Assembly: GCF_002252445.1 (NCBI RefSeq)
Contig: NZ_NNRJ01000015.1
Location: forward strand, 558,001 to 622,000
Direction of reading: 5' to 3'
Length of the DNA: 64,000 nucleotides
From: Brucella thiophenivorans
GTDB lineage: Bacteria; Pseudomonadota; Alphaproteobacteria; Rhizobiales; Rhizobiaceae
Under the pieces are notes generated by a model that was not told where the DNA came from, did no database searches, and saw only the letters and a list, made by a program, of their open reading frames with translations. The position numbers and the translations under genes were made by a program. Shown one piece after another: positions 56,711-64,000 of the stretch (its first letter is position 1; each line of letters begins with the position of its first letter).

Positions 56711-57826
56711 ATGAGCTATAATCAGAAACAGGTCGTTGATGCGCTGCGGGCTTTCGAGCGTGGCGAAATCGTTGTGGTCATGGATGATGACGGACGCGAG
56801 AACGAAGGCGATCTGATCGTTGCCGCAGTTCACTGCACGCCGGAAAAAATGGCCTTTATCGTGCGCTATACATCGGGCATCGTTTGCACGCCGATGCCAC
56901 GTGAAGAAGCGAAGCGCCTTAATCTGGCACCGATGGTTGCGGAAAATGAATCGGCTCACACCACTGCTTTTACGGTCACGGTTGATTATCGCCATGGCAC
57001 GACCACTGGGATCTCTGCCGACGACCGCACGCTGACTGTGCGCAATCTTGCAAACCCGAATGCCGGTGCTTCGGATTTCGTGCGTCCTGGCCATATCTTC
57101 CCGCTGATTGCGCGGGAAGGCGGGGTGCTGATGCGTTCCGGTCATACGGAAGCGGCGGTTGATCTTTGTAAGCTCGCAAACTTGCCGCCAATTGGCGTGA
57201 TTTGCGAACTTATCAATGATGATGGCACTGTTATGCGTGGTCCTGATGTGACGAGCTTTGCGGAGCAGCACAAGCTGCATCGCGTCACGGTCGCGGACCT
57301 CATTGCCTACCGTCAGCGCAAGGAAACTTTGGTTAAGCGCATCGGTGATGCTGCCATCAATACCTGCGCAGGTCCGGCTCATGCCTATACTTATGAGCTT
57401 CCGTGGGAGCCGATGCAGCATGTGGCTGTTGTCTTTGGCGACATCCGTGACGGCGAAGAAGTCCCTGTCCGTCTGCACCGCGAAGACGTGATTAATGATG
57501 TTTTCGGCAATGGGGGTAGCAATCTCGACGAGATCATGAAGCGTATGGGCAAGGAAGGCCGCGGCGTTTTGGTTTACCTGCGCGAAGGTTCTGTCGGGGT
57601 TCGTGCGGATCACCGCGATGCGCGTGCGCGTGAAGCTCTGCTTGGCGAACACGAAGCCCATGCGGAAGCTGTGGCCCGCGAAGAAGAATGGCGCCAGATT
57701 GGTCTTGGTGCGCAGATTCTGAAAGATCTGGGCATCACATCGATCGTGCTGCTGGCATCGCGTGAGCGTCACTATGTTGGTCTAGAAGGTTTCGGCATTA
57801 ATATCTCGCGCACGGAAATCATCTGA
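56711..57826 (+). CDS. ribB: DHBP synthase with degenerate GTP cyclohydrolase II-like domain (RibBX)
   Basis: The 371-residue protein has a full N-terminal RibB domain: VVVMDDDGRENEGDLIVAA near residue 22 and GHTEAAVDLCKLA. It makes 3,4-dihydroxy-2-butanone 4-phosphate for riboflavin. The C-terminal part is RibA-like, but the zinc-binding Cys motif and the GTP-binding segment are not seen (RLHREDVINDVFGNGGSN stands in their place). It therefore fits the RibBX form of alphaproteobacteria, whose second domain has no GTP cyclohydrolase activity. No FMN riboswitch is visible in the leader. Confidence 0.9.
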   Translation: MSYNQKQVVDALRAFERGEIVVVMDDDGRENEGDLIVAAVHCTPEKMAFIVRYTSGIVCTPMPREEAKRLNLAPMVAENESAHTTAFTVTVDYRHGTTTGISADDRTLTVRNLANPNAGASDFVRPGHIFPLIAREGGVLMRSGHTEAAVDLCKLANLPPIGVICELINDDGTVMRGPDVTSFAEQHKLHRVTVADLIAYRQRKETLVKRIGDAAINTCAGPAHAYTYELPWEPMQHVAVVFGDIRDGEEVPVRLHREDVINDVFGNGGSNLDEIMKRMGKEGRGVLVYLREGSVGVRADHRDARAREALLGEHEAHAEAVAREEEWRQIGLGAQILKDLGITSIVLLASRERHYVGLEGFGINISRTEII

Positions 57827-57862
57827 CACAGTGTTGTCGGCTAAAGATGCTACAGGATCGCA

Positions 57863-58813
57863 ATGACAACACGGCTCTATTGGCATCCTACCTATCTTGA
57901 ACATATCGTGCCGCCCGGACATCCCGAGCGGCCTGATCGCATTCGCGCGCTGATGAGCGAACTGGACGGGCCGGATTTTTACCGTCTCGACCGTGTGGAA
58001 GCGCAAATGGCATCAGAAGATGCGATTCTGTTTGTGCACCCCGAAAGCTATATCGACGAAATCCGCAAGCAAATTCCTGATGGGATAGACGACCAGGAAG
58101 CCCCGCAGCCGATCAGCAAGCTCGGCGTCGATACTTACGTAAGCCCTAAAAGCTGGGAAGCAGCGCTTCTGGCCATCGGTGGCGCAAATGCTGCGGTCGA
58201 TGACGTGTTTTCAGGTGCGGCCGATAATGTCTTTGTCGCCTCACGCCCGCCGGGTCATCATGCCGAGCTTGCAACTGCTATGGGCTTTTGTCTGTTTAAC
58301 AACGTGGCCATTGCCGCGCGTCATGCGCAGCGGCATCATGGTGCGGAGCGCATTGCGATTGTTGACTGGGACGTACATCACGGCAACGGCACGCAGGATA
58401 TTTTTAAAGATGATCCGAGTGTTTTGTTCTGCTCGACCCATCAGTTTCCGCTTTTTCCCGGCACAGGTCGAAAGGATGAAGTAGGCGTTGGCAATATCGT
58501 CAACGCACCGCTTTCGCCCAATACCGGTAGTCGTGAATTCCGCGAAGCGTTTAATAGTCGTGTATTGCCTGCTTTGGACAACTTCCGGCCAGATTTGATC
58601 CTTATTTCGGCTGGCTTCGACGCACATCACCGCGATCCGCTTGCTGAGATTAATCTTGATGAGGCGGATTTCGACTGGGCGACGGGCAAGCTCATGGAGC
58701 GCGCAGAGCGCTTCTGCAACCACCGACTGGTGAGTGTGCTTGAAGGTGGATATGATCTTGAGGGCTTGTCGCAGTCCGCGTCTTCCCATATTACGCGGCT
58801 GTTGAAAGGATAA
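57863..58813 (+). CDS. Histone-deacetylase-family (acetylpolyamine amidohydrolase-like) protein
   Basis: The 316-residue enzyme shows the HDAC zinc-site motifs: RPPGHHAE (paired His), VDWDVHHGNGTQ and ISAGFDAHHRDPL, then EGGYDL near the end. It removes acetyl groups from polyamines or protein lysines; substrate unknown. It overlaps no neighbour but is followed by xseB after three bases. Confidence 0.93.
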   Translation: MTTRLYWHPTYLEHIVPPGHPERPDRIRALMSELDGPDFYRLDRVEAQMASEDAILFVHPESYIDEIRKQIPDGIDDQEAPQPISKLGVDTYVSPKSWEAALLAIGGANAAVDDVFSGAADNVFVASRPPGHHAELATAMGFCLFNNVAIAARHAQRHHGAERIAIVDWDVHHGNGTQDIFKDDPSVLFCSTHQFPLFPGTGRKDEVGVGNIVNAPLSPNTGSREFREAFNSRVLPALDNFRPDLILISAGFDAHHRDPLAEINLDEADFDWATGKLMERAERFCNHRLVSVLEGGYDLEGLSQSASSHITRLLKG

Positions 58814-58816
58814 ACC

Positions 58817-59071
58817 ATGGTAACCGAACCGTCCAACACCGACATTGCAGTTATGAGCTTTGAGGATGCCTTGAAGCAGCTTGAAAAGATCGTCGATGCT
58901 CTGGAGCGGGGCGATGTGCCGCTGGAAGAGTCCATTCGTATCTATGAGCGCGGCGAAGCGCTGAAGAAGCATTGCGATACGCTGCTCAAATCCGCCGAAG
59001 ACAAAGTCGAGAAAATCCGCATTGGTCGTGATGGTCAGCCTATCGGAACAGAGCCGCTCGACGCGGAATAA
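58817..59071 (+). CDS. xseB: Exodeoxyribonuclease VII small subunit
   Basis: The 84-residue subunit has the signature [42 protein letters not shown] cut to its parts. It joins XseA (not in the window). It starts three bases after the HDAC-like gene, so they share a transcript. A terminator follows. In related genomes dxs is often next; here 4.2 kb lies between. Confidence 0.95.
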   Translation: MVTEPSNTDIAVMSFEDALKQLEKIVDALERGDVPLEESIRIYERGEALKKHCDTLLKSAEDKVEKIRIGRDGQPIGTEPLDAE

Positions 59072-59098
59072 GCCTGTCTAAAATTCTTTCGTAATATA

Positions 59099-59131
59099 AA
59101 AATAGCGGCCCTTTCGAGCCGCTATTTCTTT
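59099..59131. terminator. Terminator between xseB and the porin gene
   Basis: AAATAGCGGC-CCTTTCGA-GCCGCTATTT stem followed by CTTTG; can serve both convergent genes. Confidence 0.85.
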
Positions 59132-59199
59132 GTGTCGCGTGCAGTCTGACTGGAGGTCGGGAAGCTTTAGCGACGCAATTTTGATCTAAGCAATATTGC

Positions 59200-60282
59200 T
59201 TAGAACGAACGCTGGAACCGAACCATACCTTGGATCGCGTCTTTGCCCTTAAGGACCGACTTGTCGTCGTTCCACTTGGTGTACGAGATTTCTGGCGTTA
59301 CAGTGAAGCCTGGTACGAGCGTGTAAGCGATGTTTGCTGTTGCTGCAAAACGATCAGCTTCTTCGTAAGCGGCCTGGATGTTGAAGGCGGCTTTCTTGTT
59401 GATCTTGTACTTCGCGCCACCCCAGACAGCCCAATCGCCGCCCCATGTGCCGTAGAAGCTATCGATCTGACGAACGCCAGCGACATAAGTATCGTCGTTC
59501 GACTTGTAAGCGCCCTGTACCCAAACCGAGAACTGGTCAGTTACATTTACGTCGAGGCGAGCTTTACCCACCCACTTTTCATTGAGTGCGTCGTAAGCTG
59601 CAACACCAGCGATCGAACCCCAATCCTGAGCGAGCTTCAGACCACCAACAACGTGTGGCATGTAGTCGTTGATCGTGACGGAACCGTTGGAGTCGCCGTT
59701 ACCACCCTGTTCAACTGCAACGATGGCCGAGAAGCCGTTGCTGCCCTTGAAGGTATAGCTGATTGCGTTGGTGCGGGTGCCACCTGCCAGAATAACGTCG
59801 TCATTGATGACGTCGCCGAGGTAGCCAGTGAAGGTTACGAACGCCGATTCATCAAGACCAACGCGAAGGCCGCCGAGCTGGATGTAGCCATAACGCAGAG
59901 TGCCGGTCGAGCTTGCATCAGCGCCATTCTGGTACTGGAAGCGGGTTTCAGCATAGGTCTTCAAGGTGCCGAGTTCGGTTTCCGAAGCGGTCGAGAAGCG
60001 GAGCGAGAAACGGGTCAGATAGTCGTAGGTATCGCGATCATGGGCCCTGAGGGTTTTGGCATAGACGTTGTCGCCGCCCTTGATGTCCGCACGAACATAA
60101 CCGTGAATGCGAAGGCAGGTTTCGGTACCTGGAATGTAGAAATAGCCTGCGCCGTATGCATCGCAAACGCGGACGTATTCAACTGCTTCTGGCTCTGGTG
60201 CAACAATCGCATCAGCAGCCTGTGCAGCGGAAGCGAAGGAAAATACTGCAGCCGAAGCGCAGAGAAAATGCTTAACCCTCAT
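59200..60282 (-). CDS. Omp2b-like porin
   Basis: The 360-residue outer membrane protein has a signal peptide ([17 protein letters not shown]) and the Brucella Omp2 opening [30 protein letters not shown], with a Cys pair, then a 16-strand beta barrel ending in aromatic Phe (VRFQRSF). It is a Porin_2 family pore for small hydrophilic solutes. In Brucella the omp2a/omp2b pair lies together; only one gene is here, and the second may be elsewhere. CGGAGAC lies before the ATG. A 200-bp promoter gap is upstream. Confidence 0.92.
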   Translation of the reverse strand: MRVKHFLCASAAVFSFASAAQAADAIVAPEPEAVEYVRVCDAYGAGYFYIPGTETCLRIHGYVRADIKGGDNVYAKTLRAHDRDTYDYLTRFSLRFSTASETELGTLKTYAETRFQYQNGADASSTGTLRYGYIQLGGLRVGLDESAFVTFTGYLGDVINDDVILAGGTRTNAISYTFKGSNGFSAIVAVEQGGNGDSNGSVTINDYMPHVVGGLKLAQDWGSIAGVAAYDALNEKWVGKARLDVNVTDQFSVWVQGAYKSNDDTYVAGVRQIDSFYGTWGGDWAVWGGAKYKINKKAAFNIQAAYEEADRFAATANIAYTLVPGFTVTPEISYTKWNDDKSVLKGKDAIQGMVRFQRSF

Positions 60283-60485
60283 AAAATGTCTCCGTAAGTG
60301 AGGTGTGACGGAGCCGCTTATAGAGAGCGTAAAAAAACAAGCAATATCAATTACATGTCATATTAGTGAAGTTTTAATGACTAGGCAACACTGTCGAATT
60401 TAAATAAGATACTGAGTATTCCAGATCGACTGTTGCTTGTAAGTAACAGATGATGATTCACCCAAAATCTTGTTTTCATAGGCGG

Positions 60486-61007
60486 CTAATGGAAAAAATG
60501 TTTTAGGTGAGTGGCATAGGGTGCAAGCACGCCACTCAACATATAAGGACCGAGCCCCCAGACGAGGGTCCAGCCAGCAGCGCCAACGATATTGGCTGCT
60601 AAAAAATGCAGCGGGTTCATCTTCATGGAACCTGCAATTATGCCATTTAATTGCCGTAGCAGAACGACGAAGCGTGCAGTGGCAACGACATAAATACCTT
60701 TTGTCTCGAATATTTTCTCAAAATGCTCAAGCCGTTCCGGCGTCAGCCTCACATGATGACCGTAGCGAAGGATGAGTGCTCGTCCGCCATACCGTCCGAT
60801 CAGATAGCCGGTACAGTCGCCCAGAACAGCGCCGATGAATACCGCAAAAAGCACATGCTCAATGTGCAATGTCCCGTGCAACGCCAGAAGCGAACAGGCA
60901 ATCAAAGCACTTTCTCCTGGCAAAGGCGCGCCAAAGGACTCGAAGTAAACGATCACGAAGATTGCGAAAGCGCCATAGGCGGCTATGTAGTGTTCGATGA
61001 AGCTCAT
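60486..61007 (-). CDS. DedA-family membrane protein
   Basis: The 173-residue protein has about five membrane helices, with the DedA motifs YFESFGAPLPGESAL, GDCTGYLIGRYGGR and ATARFVVLLRQLNGIIAGS. DedA/VTT proteins are linked to lipid carrier flipping (undecaprenyl phosphate or other phospholipids) and proton-motive force. The ATG at 61007 is preferred to the TTG just before it. Confidence 0.9.
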   Translation of the reverse strand: MSFIEHYIAAYGAFAIFVIVYFESFGAPLPGESALIACSLLALHGTLHIEHVLFAVFIGAVLGDCTGYLIGRYGGRALILRYGHHVRLTPERLEHFEKIFETKGIYVVATARFVVLLRQLNGIIAGSMKMNPLHFLAANIVGAAGWTLVWGLGPYMLSGVLAPYATHLKHFFH

Positions 61008-61038
61008 CAACGCGGCGGCGCTTTCCTCAGGAGTATTT

Positions 61039-61187
61039 AATGTTTCGGGTTCGATTTAAATCGAACCCGAAACATTGTATTATGCTTTTTAGAGTGCATC
61101 CCGAAAAGTGTGAAACGATTTTCGGGATGCACGTTTGAGCAAATAGTTGGAGCGCCGATCTGATTTAATCAGATCGAAAAGCGCTCT
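61039..61187. repeat. Perfect 38-bp palindrome and RIME-like palindromes
   Basis: Three structures stand in a row. First, a perfect palindrome with no loop at 61039-61076 (centre GGTTCGATTTAAATCGAACC). Second, GTGCATCCCGAAAA (61094-61107) with TTTTCGGGATGCAC (61119-61132) around GTGTGAAACGA, a RIME-like copy. Third, GATCTGATT-T-AATCAGATC (61157-61175) between AGCGC and GCGCT flanks. They fill the gap between the DedA-like and GlsB-like genes. Confidence 0.85.
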
Positions 61188-61449
61188 AACCAATGGAACG
61201 CTTGCCAGTGATCTTGTGATATGCCCATAGCACAAGGACAGAACCGAGAATGGCAATAATCAGGCTGATTGGATCGAAGGCACCTGTGACGCCGCGGCCA
61301 AACAGGAATGAAGAGATGACGCCGCCGATAATCGCTCCGACAATGCCGAGCGCAATGTCGAAGAACAGTCCCTGACCGCTTTTATTGACAATTTTACTGC
61401 CGATAAAACCAGCGATAAGTCCGAGAATAATCCAGCTTATAATAGACAT
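61186..61449 (-). CDS. GlsB/YeaQ/YmgE-family stress membrane protein
   Basis: The 87-residue protein has three membrane helices: WIILGLIAGFIGSKIV, DIALGIVGAIIGGVISSFLF and ISLIIAILGSVLVLWAYH. The Gly-rich middle helix is typical. This transglycosylase-associated family is induced by stress in several bacteria; role unknown. CGGAGAT lies before the start. Its 3' end overlaps the end of the palindrome cluster by a base or two. Confidence 0.9.
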   Translation of the reverse strand: MSIISWIILGLIAGFIGSKIVNKSGQGLFFDIALGIVGAIIGGVISSFLFGRGVTGAFDPISLIIAILGSVLVLWAYHKITGKRSIG

Positions 61450-61611
61450 CTAATATCTCCGATTGCGAAAATAAGATTTTACATCAAGCATTTAGAAAAT
61501 TTTCACAATAGTTTCGATTTGGCAAGGTATAATGCTTGCCAAAGGTGTAAACTTATTTCACCTTAACTTATCGCGTGTGAAAAAACCACAGCGACCAACA
61601 GGGAGTATCGC

Positions 61612-62178
61612 GTGATGGGAAGTTATGACGACAATTCCAACAACTCGCCGATCCCCGGCGGCAGCCTTGCCAAGCCGGTTCTGATTGCACTGGGTGCATT
61701 GCTTGTCGGAAAAATGCTCAAAGGGCATAGTGAAGAGCCGGAACAACCTGCATCTGTCCCGGATCATTCGGCACAACAGGCCGATAGTGGCGGTGGCTTG
61801 CTTGGCGGCATCCTCGGTGGTCTTGGTGGCTTACTTGGTGGTGCGCTTGCAAGCGGCGGCGCAGCTTCAGCACCCGCTGCACCAGGTCCGCTGAGCGGCG
61901 GTCTTGGCGGTCTTCTTGACCAGCTCAAACAGGCAGGTCTTGGCGATAAAGTTGATTCATGGGTCGGGCAGGGTGGCAATCACCAGATTGAGCCGGGCCA
62001 GCTTGGTGATGCGCTTGGACAGAAGACATTGAGCGAAATTGCTGAACATGCAGGCATTGACCAGCAGGAACTGCTTAATCAGCTTTCGCAAGTTCTACCG
62101 GGGCTGGTCGACAAGCTCACAACGAATGGGCAAGTGCCAGATACGAACGAATTGTCACGCCTGTTGCACAATCGCTAA
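61612..62178 (+). CDS. YidB/DUF937-family protein with glycine-rich segment
   Basis: The 188-residue protein has a short hydrophobic stretch (AKPVLIALGALLVGKML), a Gly/Leu repeat zone (GGLLGGILGGLGGLLGGAL) and a C-terminal DUF937 domain (LSEIAEHAGIDQQELLNQLSQVLPGLVDKLT). The start is GTG 61612 or ATG 61615, both after GGGAG. Function unknown. Confidence 0.85.
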   Translation: MMGSYDDNSNNSPIPGGSLAKPVLIALGALLVGKMLKGHSEEPEQPASVPDHSAQQADSGGGLLGGILGGLGGLLGGALASGGAASAPAAPGPLSGGLGGLLDQLKQAGLGDKVDSWVGQGGNHQIEPGQLGDALGQKTLSEIAEHAGIDQQELLNQLSQVLPGLVDKLTTNGQVPDTNELSRLLHNR

Positions 62179-62251
62179 TAGGCCCCTATCTTTTTGAGCA
62201 TGGCGCATCGGCAAGCAGTTTGCCGGTGCGATTTTGTTTGGTGGCACTCCG

Positions 62252-63172
62252 ATGAGTTTCTTTCCCTGTCCTGATCCCGTGCTTGGCGACAAGACTTCTG
62301 TGGATGCAATTGAAACGCTGGTGATCCCGCGGACAAGTGATATTGGCGGGCTGGAAGTGCGTCGAGCATTGCCAACCGTGAAGCGACGGCTTGTTGGACC
62401 CTTCATCTTTTTCGACCGCATGGGTCCGGCCATTTTACGTGATGGCGATGCACTTGATGTACGTCCGCATCCGCATATTGGTCTTTCAACAGTGACCTAT
62501 CTGTTCGATGGTCATATCCGCCATCGCGACAGTCTTGGCACGGAAATGGTGATTAAGCCGGGCGACGTGAACCTTATGACGGCGGGCAGGGGAATCGTGC
62601 ATTCCGAGCGCTCACCTGAAGAAGAGCGCAACGGTCCTTTAGCTATCTCCGGCATTCAGACATGGCTTGCATTGCCAGAGCAAGCGGAGGAAATCGACCC
62701 GCATTTCTACCATACCAATGCGCCTGAACTGCCCCTGATGGAAGATAGCGAGTTTAACGGACGGCTGATTATCGGTTCTATGCATGGCGTCTCATCACCT
62801 GTGATCCAACATGCCGAAACGCTTTATGCAGATATTGAGGTGCTGCCCGGTGGACGGTTTCATATTCCGCCAACCACGGAAGAGCGCGCGATTTATACGC
62901 TGCGCGGTAATGTCGGCATTGTTGGCGAAGTATTTCCGCCCGACAGGCTGCTGGCGTTCAGACCCGGCGATGATATTGTTGTGCAAGCTGGCCCCGAAGG
63001 CGCGCATTTTATGCTGTTCGGCGGGGCAGCGCTTGGCTCAAAGCGCTATGTCTGGTGGAATTTCGTTTCGTCTTCAAGAGAGCGTATTGAGCAGGCCAAG
63101 GAAGAATGGCGCAGCGGTCGTTTCGATATTGTACCGGGAGATGAGGAAGAATTCATACCTTTGCCCGAATGA
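62252..63172 (+). CDS. Pirin-family protein
   Basis: The product of about 306 residues is a bicupin. Metal ligands are seen in VRPHPHIGLSTVTYLFDG and HRDSLG, and the pirin signature GIVHSER follows. Bacterial pirins include quercetinase-like dioxygenases and regulators of metabolic enzymes; role here unknown. ATG 62252 is preferred over TTG 62234. It lies between the YidB-like gene and dxs. Confidence 0.88.
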   Translation: MSFFPCPDPVLGDKTSVDAIETLVIPRTSDIGGLEVRRALPTVKRRLVGPFIFFDRMGPAILRDGDALDVRPHPHIGLSTVTYLFDGHIRHRDSLGTEMVIKPGDVNLMTAGRGIVHSERSPEEERNGPLAISGIQTWLALPEQAEEIDPHFYHTNAPELPLMEDSEFNGRLIIGSMHGVSSPVIQHAETLYADIEVLPGGRFHIPPTTEERAIYTLRGNVGIVGEVFPPDRLLAFRPGDDIVVQAGPEGAHFMLFGGAALGSKRYVWWNFVSSSRERIEQAKEEWRSGRFDIVPGDEEEFIPLPE

Positions 63173-63250
63173 TGGAGCATTTCCAGCTCAAGCGGCAAAA
63201 CAAAAAGCTAAAGCATTTGTTATGGCTCCGTTTGAACGGGAACCGCTTTC
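63173..63250. repeat. RIME-like degenerate element before dxs
   Basis: The stretch after the pirin stop has GGAGCATTTCCAGCTCAAGC, then AAGCTAAAGCATTTG and GGCTCCGTTTGAACGGGAACC. It resembles the half elements of other RIME-like copies but the arms are imperfect. Confidence 0.5.
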
Positions 63251-63340
63251 GCGCATAGGACACGATGTCCCGCATACTTGATCTGAACCCGCTGCTGCTA
63301 TACCGACAAAGAAAAATCGAACCAACAACAGGTTGTTTTA

Positions 63341-64000
63341 ATGTCCCGACCCATCACCCCATTGCTCGATAAAGCTCCGACACCGGAAGCCCTTCGTGCA
63401 TTGCCGGAAACAGATCTTCCGCAACTGGCTGAAGAACTGCGCGCCGAACTGGTTGACGCAGTCTCTACAACGGGCGGGCACCTGGGCGCGGGACTTGGTG
63501 TTGTTGAACTGACAGTGGCTCTACACCATGTTTTTGATACGCCACATGATCGCATCATCTGGGATGTTGGCCACCAAGCCTATCCGCATAAAATCCTGAC
63601 CGGACGCCGCGATCGCATCCGCACGTTGCGTCAGGAAAACGGTCTGTCCGGTTTCACAAAGCGCACTGAAAGCGAATATGATCCGTTTGGCGCGGCGCAT
63701 TCGTCGACCTCTATTTCTGCTGGCCTTGGCATGGCAGTTGCAAGTGAGCTTTCGGACGAAAAGCGCAATGTCATTGCGGTTATCGGCGATGGCTCTATGT
63801 CGGCAGGCATGGCCTATGAAGCGATGAACAATGCCGGTGCCCTTGACGCACGCCTGATCGTTATCCTCAACGACAATGACATGTCGATTGCGCCGCCAAC
63901 CGGTGCGATGAGCGCCTATCTGGCGCGTCTGGTTTCCGGTAAAACCTATCGCAGCGTGCGTGATGCCGCCAAGCAGGTTGCCAAGAAGCTACCGAAATTT
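63341..64000 (+). CDS. dxs: 1-deoxy-D-xylulose-5-phosphate synthase, N-terminal part
   Basis: The first 220 codons are present and the gene runs off the right edge. The product starts [19 protein letters not shown] and shows [38 protein letters not shown] and the thiamine diphosphate motif [18 protein letters not shown] followed by LNDNDMSI. It makes DXP, the first step of the non-mevalonate isoprenoid pathway that IspE serves at 24.3 kb. No strong ribosome site is visible. Confidence 0.95.
   Translation, partial: MSRPITPLLDKAPTPEALRALPETDLPQLAEELRAELVDAVSTTGGHLGAGLGVVELTVALHHVFDTPHDRIIWDVGHQAYPHKILTGRRDRIRTLRQENGLSGFTKRTESEYDPFGAAHSSTSISAGLGMAVASELSDEKRNVIAVIGDGSMSAGMAYEAMNNAGALDARLIVILNDNDMSIAPPTGAMSAYLARLVSGKTYRSVRDAAKQVAKKLPKF

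Noticed and set aside
55892-57772. 626-codon open frame opposite aroC and ribB
   Set aside because: It is antisense to two clear core genes and is a typical long shadow frame of GC-rich coding DNA.
59230-60297. 355-codon open frame opposite the porin gene
   Set aside because: The porin on the other strand has a signal peptide, family sequence and a ribosome site; the opposite frame has none.
1-64000. CRISPR arrays, tRNA or rRNA genes, insertion sequences, prophage
   Set aside because: No regular spaced repeats, no tRNA-like cloverleaf with CCA-type end, no rRNA segments and no transposase, integrase or phage structural genes were found on reading.

Overview
The window looks like a stretch of the main chromosome of an alphaproteobacterium of the order Rhizobiales, family Brucellaceae (Brucella/Ochrobactrum type). 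The reasons are the protein families and their order: an Omp2b-type porin, a BacA/SbmA transporter, the split F0 operon atpI-atpB-atpE-atpF'-atpF, a RibBX-type DHBP synthase, AtpB and GlyQ/GlyS sequences very close to those of Brucella, and RIME-like intergenic palindromes. Most of it is ordinary core genome. I saw no rRNA, tRNA, CRISPR array, intact insertion sequence or prophage.

Layout. 0-2.8 kb: 5' end of ccoN under an FNR/FixK box, a 268-bp palindromic element, and a two-component system (histidine kinase and OmpR-type regulator) with a CTTAAG-N5-CTTAAG box. 2.8-9.5 kb: L,D-transpeptidase and DsbA-like protein (coupled), Ada, ArsC-like reductase, FUSC-type membrane protein, MFS transporter, BacA/SbmA. 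9.5-16.9 kb: polysaccharide deacetylase, YfgM-like TPR protein and Der GTPase, SDR oxidoreductase, YegD-type Hsp70, SleB-type cell-wall hydrolase. 17-20.1 kb: F0 ATP synthase operon. 20.2-29.1 kb, mostly minus strand: DMT transporter, RNase HII, radical SAM protein, IspE, S49 peptidase, NhaA, ABM monooxygenase, tRNA methyltransferase-like protein, DUF2007. 29.2-39 kb, plus strand: polyprenyl diphosphate synthase, TPR protein, GlyQS, Sua5, FAD-linked dehydrogenase, DUF6101 protein, and a probable small RNA of the AbcR (alpha-r15) type.

39.2-46.9 kb: an AT-rich exported metallophosphoesterase that looks acquired, an acyl-CoA dehydrogenase/enoyl-CoA hydratase pair, cold shock protein, a second 275-bp palindromic element, a GGDEF protein, PurD. 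47-53.7 kb: UbiA, PdxH, lipoprotein, CbpA-like co-chaperone, FabI, histidine phosphatase, ClC transporter. 53.8-59.1 kb: a Xre/RES toxin-antitoxin pair, DUF1344 protein, AroC, RibBX, HDAC-like deacetylase, XseB. 59.2-64 kb: Omp2-type porin, DedA, GlsB-like, YidB-like and pirin proteins, then the 5' part of dxs, which runs off the end.

How the genes connect. Isoprenoid and quinone synthesis recurs (ispE, polyprenyl synthase, ubiA, dxs), next to respiration and energy (ccoN, F0 operon). Envelope biogenesis and stress is a second theme (L,D-transpeptidase, DsbA-like, SleB, BacA, porin, two-component system). The most unusual signals are non-coding: the two long palindromic elements, many RIME-like palindromes including a perfect 38-bp palindrome, paired hairpin-plus-motif units between atpI and atpB, the regulator box at 2691-2707, and the AbcR-like RNA next to an AT-rich gene.
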